64,000 nt of DNA from Plantactinospora sp. BC1 (lineage in GTDB: Bacteria > Actinomycetota > Actinomycetes > Mycobacteriales > Micromonosporaceae). The translations under genes were made by a program, and so were the position numbers. Location of the stretch: NCBI RefSeq assembly GCF_003030345.1, contig NZ_CP028158.1, positions 7,068,001 to 7,132,000 on the forward strand. The letters are read 5' to 3'. The notes below the pieces were generated by a model, which had not been told where the DNA came from, did not search any database, and worked only from the letters and a program-made list of their open reading frames with translations. Shown one piece after another: positions 61,513 to 64,000 of the stretch (the stretch's first letter is position 1; each line of letters starts with the position of its first letter).

Positions 61513-62721
61513 TTACGCGCTGACCGGAGCGGGCACCTGCTCCACCGCGGTGAAGGACGAGCCCAGCTCTCCCGAGCGCGCCACGGCGTCCAGTACGAGC
61601 TGGACCTGGAGCGCGTCGGTGAACGACGGGGACGGGTCCGACCCGGTGGCGATCGCCGCGAGGAAGTCCCGCAGCTCGTGCGTGAACGAGTGCTCGTACC
61701 CGATGATGTGTCCCGGCGGCCACCACGCCGCCATGTACGGGTGGTCGCCCTCGGTCACCAGGATCCGCCGGAAGCCCTGCTCGGCGCCGGGTTCCGTGGC
61801 GTCGTAGAACTCCAGCTCGTTGAGGCGTTCCAGGTCGAACGCCACCGAGCCGAGCGAACCGTTGATCTCGACCCGCAGCGCGTTGCGCCGCCCGGTGGCG
61901 AACCGGGTCGCCTCGTAGGTGGCGAGCGCACCGCCGTCGAGCCGGGCCACGAAGACCGCCGCGTCGTCGACGGTGACCTGGCCCATGGCGGCCCCGGCGC
62001 CGTCGGCCGAGGCGGCCAGTCCGCTCGACGAGGCCGGCAGCGGACGCTCCTTGACGAAGGTCTCGGTGATCGCGCTGACCCCGGTGATCCGCTGGCCGGT
62101 CACGAACTGGGTCAGGTCGATGATGTGCGCCCCGATGTCGCCGAGCGCACCGGACCCCGCCTTGTCCTTCTGCAGCCGCCACACCAGCGGAAACTGCGGG
62201 TCGGTGATCCAGTCCTGCAGGTAGACCGCGCGGACGTGCCGGATCGCGCCGAGCCGGCCGGAGGCGACCAGCTCCCGCATCAGGCTGACCGCGGGAACCC
62301 GGCGGTAGTTGAACCCGCACATGGCCCGTACGCCCACCGTCTGGGCCTTGGCCGCCGCGGCGACCATGGCCCGAGCCTCCTCGACCGTGTTGGCCAGCGG
62401 CTTCTCGCACAGTACGTGCTTGCCCGCCTCCAGGGCCGCGATGGTGATCTCGGCGTGGCTGTCGCCGGGCGTACAGACGTCGACGATGTCGATGTCGTCC
62501 CGGGCGATCAGCTCGCGCCAGTCGGTGGTGTGGCCCTCCCAGCCGAGCCGGCCGGCCGCGTCGGCGACCTTCGACTCGTCCCGGCCGCAGATCAGGGCCA
62601 TCCGGGCACGTACCGGCAGGTCGAAGACGCGGTTCACGGTCCGCCACGCCTGCGAGTGCGCGGCGCCCATGAACGCGTAGCCGACCATGCCGACCCGCAG
62701 TTCTTTCTCATTCGTGGACAA
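61513..62721 (-). CDS. Gfo/Idh/MocA-family NAD(P)-dependent oxidoreductase
   Basis: 402 residues. The Rossmann start LRVGMVGYAFMGAAHSQAW is followed by CEKPLANTVEEA (Lys of the EKP motif), GFNYRRVPAVSLMRELVASGRLGAI, and GALGDIGAHIIDLTQFVTG with the catalytic-region Asp and His. Members oxidise or reduce sugar and inositol ring hydroxyls. Position beside a sugar-binding lipoprotein suggests it handles the imported sugar. It starts 22 bases from the lipoprotein stop, so they are probably one transcript. ATG start. Confidence 0.9.
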   Translation of the reverse strand: MSTNEKELRVGMVGYAFMGAAHSQAWRTVNRVFDLPVRARMALICGRDESKVADAAGRLGWEGHTTDWRELIARDDIDIVDVCTPGDSHAEITIAALEAGKHVLCEKPLANTVEEARAMVAAAAKAQTVGVRAMCGFNYRRVPAVSLMRELVASGRLGAIRHVRAVYLQDWITDPQFPLVWRLQKDKAGSGALGDIGAHIIDLTQFVTGQRITGVSAITETFVKERPLPASSSGLAASADGAGAAMGQVTVDDAAVFVARLDGGALATYEATRFATGRRNALRVEINGSLGSVAFDLERLNELEFYDATEPGAEQGFRRILVTEGDHPYMAAWWPPGHIIGYEHSFTHELRDFLAAIATGSDPSPSFTDALQVQLVLDAVARSGELGSSFTAVEQVPAPVSA

Positions 62722-62742
62722 GGTGGGTCTCCCCCCGGTGTG

Positions 62743-63825
62743 TCAGAACCCGAGCTTGGCGTACTGGCTCGCGTTCTCCTTCGTGATCGTCTCGGAGGCC
62801 AGAGTGATCTCCTTCGGCACCTGCAGCTCGACCAGGTCGGACATGCCCTTGCCCTGGCCGATGAGCCGGGCCAGCGAGATCGCCGACGAGGCCATCGAGG
62901 GGCTGTAGGTGACGGTTGCCTTCAGGACGCTGTTGTCGGCCGCGATCGCGTCGATGGCGGCCTTGGAGCCGGCGCCGCCGACCATGATGAACTCGGAGCG
63001 GTTGGCCTGCTTGATCGCCGCGAGTACCCCGATGCCCTGGTCGTCGTCGTGGTTCCACAGCGCGTCCATCTTGGGCAGCGCCTGGAGCAGCTGCGACGCC
63101 TCGCTCTGGCCGGTGTCGGCGGTGAACCGGGCGGCGCGGCGGTTCTGCACCTTGAAGCCGTAGACGGCCAGTTCGGCGGCGAAGCCGGCGGACCGCTCCT
63201 TGGTCAGCTCCAGCTCGTCCATGCCGGCGATCTCGCCGATGATCGGGTTGGCGATGCCCTTGGCCTTCATCTGCTCGCCGATGTAGCGGCCGGCCGCGAC
63301 GCCCATGCCGTAGTTGTCGCCCTTGATCTGGAGCCGGTACGCCAGCGCGTCCGGGAACGCCCGGTCCAGGTTGACCACCGGGATGCCGGCCTTCATCGCC
63401 TCCAGCCCGGAGGCGTTCAGCTCCTTGCCGTCGTGCGGCAGCATGACGATCACGTTCGGCTTCTGCGAGATCAGCGTGGAGAGCGCGGCCCGCTGGGCGG
63501 CGGCGTCCGCGCCGGCGGCCACCGTCTTGAACTCCACGTCCGAGTAGACCTTCGCCTGCGCCTCGGCGTTCTTGGTGATGGCGGCGAGCCAGCCGTGGTC
63601 GGCGGCCGGGGCGGAGAAGCCGATGACCACCCGCTGGCCCGGCACGCTGTTCGGGTTGGCGGCGTTGTCCGCCTCCTTGACCTGCTCGTTCCCGCCGCCA
63701 CCGGAGCCGGTCTCGTTGCTGGTGCAGGCGGTGAGCAGGGCACCGGCGCCCACCGCCGCCCCGCCGAGCAGCAGCCGGCGGCGGGACAGGTCACGCACCG
63801 GCCGGAGCGGATCGTGCTGGGTCAT
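62743..63825 (-). CDS. Sugar ABC-transporter substrate-binding lipoprotein (Peripla_BP_4 type)
   Basis: 360 residues. A twin-arginine-like signal (SRRRLLLGGAAVGAGAL) and lipobox LTAC with Cys34 anchor it outside. The type-I periplasmic-binding fold shows VVIGFSAPAADHGWLAAITKNAEAQAK, IVMLPHDGKELN, GIPVVNLDR, GDNYGMGVAAGRYIGEQM, and LWNHDDDQGIGVLAAIKQA, as in ribose/inositol/rhamnose-type binding proteins. The exact sugar is not predictable. It precedes Gfo/Idh and follows a permease-like end in the same direction. Confidence 0.9.
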   Translation of the reverse strand: MTQHDPLRPVRDLSRRRLLLGGAAVGAGALLTACTSNETGSGGGGNEQVKEADNAANPNSVPGQRVVIGFSAPAADHGWLAAITKNAEAQAKVYSDVEFKTVAAGADAAAQRAALSTLISQKPNVIVMLPHDGKELNASGLEAMKAGIPVVNLDRAFPDALAYRLQIKGDNYGMGVAAGRYIGEQMKAKGIANPIIGEIAGMDELELTKERSAGFAAELAVYGFKVQNRRAARFTADTGQSEASQLLQALPKMDALWNHDDDQGIGVLAAIKQANRSEFIMVGGAGSKAAIDAIAADNSVLKATVTYSPSMASSAISLARLIGQGKGMSDLVELQVPKEITLASETITKENASQYAKLGF

Positions 63826-63934
63826 GACGACCTCCTGGTTATTTCGACTTCGGGTGGGGTGAGGTGGGTGGGGTCCACCGGCCGGCGGCCGGGGTGGCCA
63901 CCGGCGGCGGGCGCCACCGGATTGCTGCGGTGCG

Positions 63935-64000
63935 TCAGTTCGTCGAGGTGAGCTTGTTTCGGGCGAGGAGCTGGGTGACCGACTTGAACCGGAACTGCTG
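63935..64000 (-). CDS. C-terminal fragment of a probable sugar ABC-transporter permease (partial)
   Basis: Only the last 21 codons and stop are in the window; they read QQFRFKSVTQLLARNKLTST and a final N, the type of end seen in RbsC-like permeases. The assignment rests on this tail and on the substrate-binding gene next to it; the rest lies beyond base 64000. Confidence 0.55.
   Translation of the reverse strand, partial: QQFRFKSVTQLLARNKLTSTN

Noticed and set aside
61072-63951. A 959-residue plus-strand frame over Gfo/Idh and the binding protein
   Set aside because: It is the antisense of two well-supported leftward genes and lacks a domain.

Overview
The window is GC-rich actinobacterial chromosome, probably Micromonosporaceae. 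Pointers are GTG starts, many ATGA/GTGA start-stop overlaps, an XRE(DUF5753)/DUF397 pair, a SigE-type sigma factor, ricin/CBM6 secreted enzymes and a sortase-E type LAxTG surface protein. No transposase, integrase, CRISPR array, rRNA or replication origin was seen. Two tRNA genes are present, both on the minus strand (anticodons CAT and GTT).

Layout. 1-3.5 kb: a secreted M12B-type metalloprotease, cut by the window edge. 3.9-12.4 kb: single accessory genes (zinc-motif protein, GIY-YIG protein, DUF4241-like, APH-like kinase, membrane proteins, AraC regulator, DHFR/RibD-like reductase, cupin, DUF6193-like); two carry rare TTA codons. 12.2-14.5 kb: a divergent XRE/DUF397 module with a recently duplicated DUF397 gene. 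14.6-25 kb: TPR-like protein, two-component system, sigma factor with membrane partner, MBL hydrolase, PLP lyase, DUF72, alpha/beta hydrolase, TetR regulator and YibE/F-like protein. 25-36.6 kb: a frameshifted GH43 arabinanase with a ricin domain, a LysR regulator, a DUF1801/VOC pair, a double zinc-finger protein and several exported proteins (LVIVD repeat, DUF305, LALTG surface protein). 36.6-45.4 kb: secreted cyclophilin; a single-protein GmrSD-like restriction enzyme fused to an alkyltransferase-like domain and lying against the 3' end of a tRNA gene; a coupled MMPL/FAD-oxidoreductase pair; tRNA-Asn; a YtxH-like protein.

45.5-64 kb is transcribed entirely leftward. It holds a sugar-catabolic set (xylose-isomerase-like TIM barrel, ThuA/DUF1080 protein, glucose/sorbosone dehydrogenase, Gfo/Idh/MocA oxidoreductase, sugar-binding lipoprotein and the end of a probable permease). 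Inside this set sits a tightly coupled eight-gene Ebo-like operon: myo-inositol-phosphate-synthase homolog, UbiA prenyltransferase, TIM-barrel isomerase, EboA, TatD hydrolase, EboE, alkaline-phosphatase-type enzyme and polyprenyl diphosphate synthase.

The Ebo-like operon is the best candidate for a little-described system. It has a sugar-phosphate cyclase, a prenyl-chain maker and a membrane prenyltransferase together with Ebo 'metabolite traffic' proteins. This suggests synthesis and membrane or periplasmic handling of a prenylated cyclitol-type compound. That product is an inference, not something the sequence proves. The GmrSD-alkyltransferase-like fusion is the best defence candidate.
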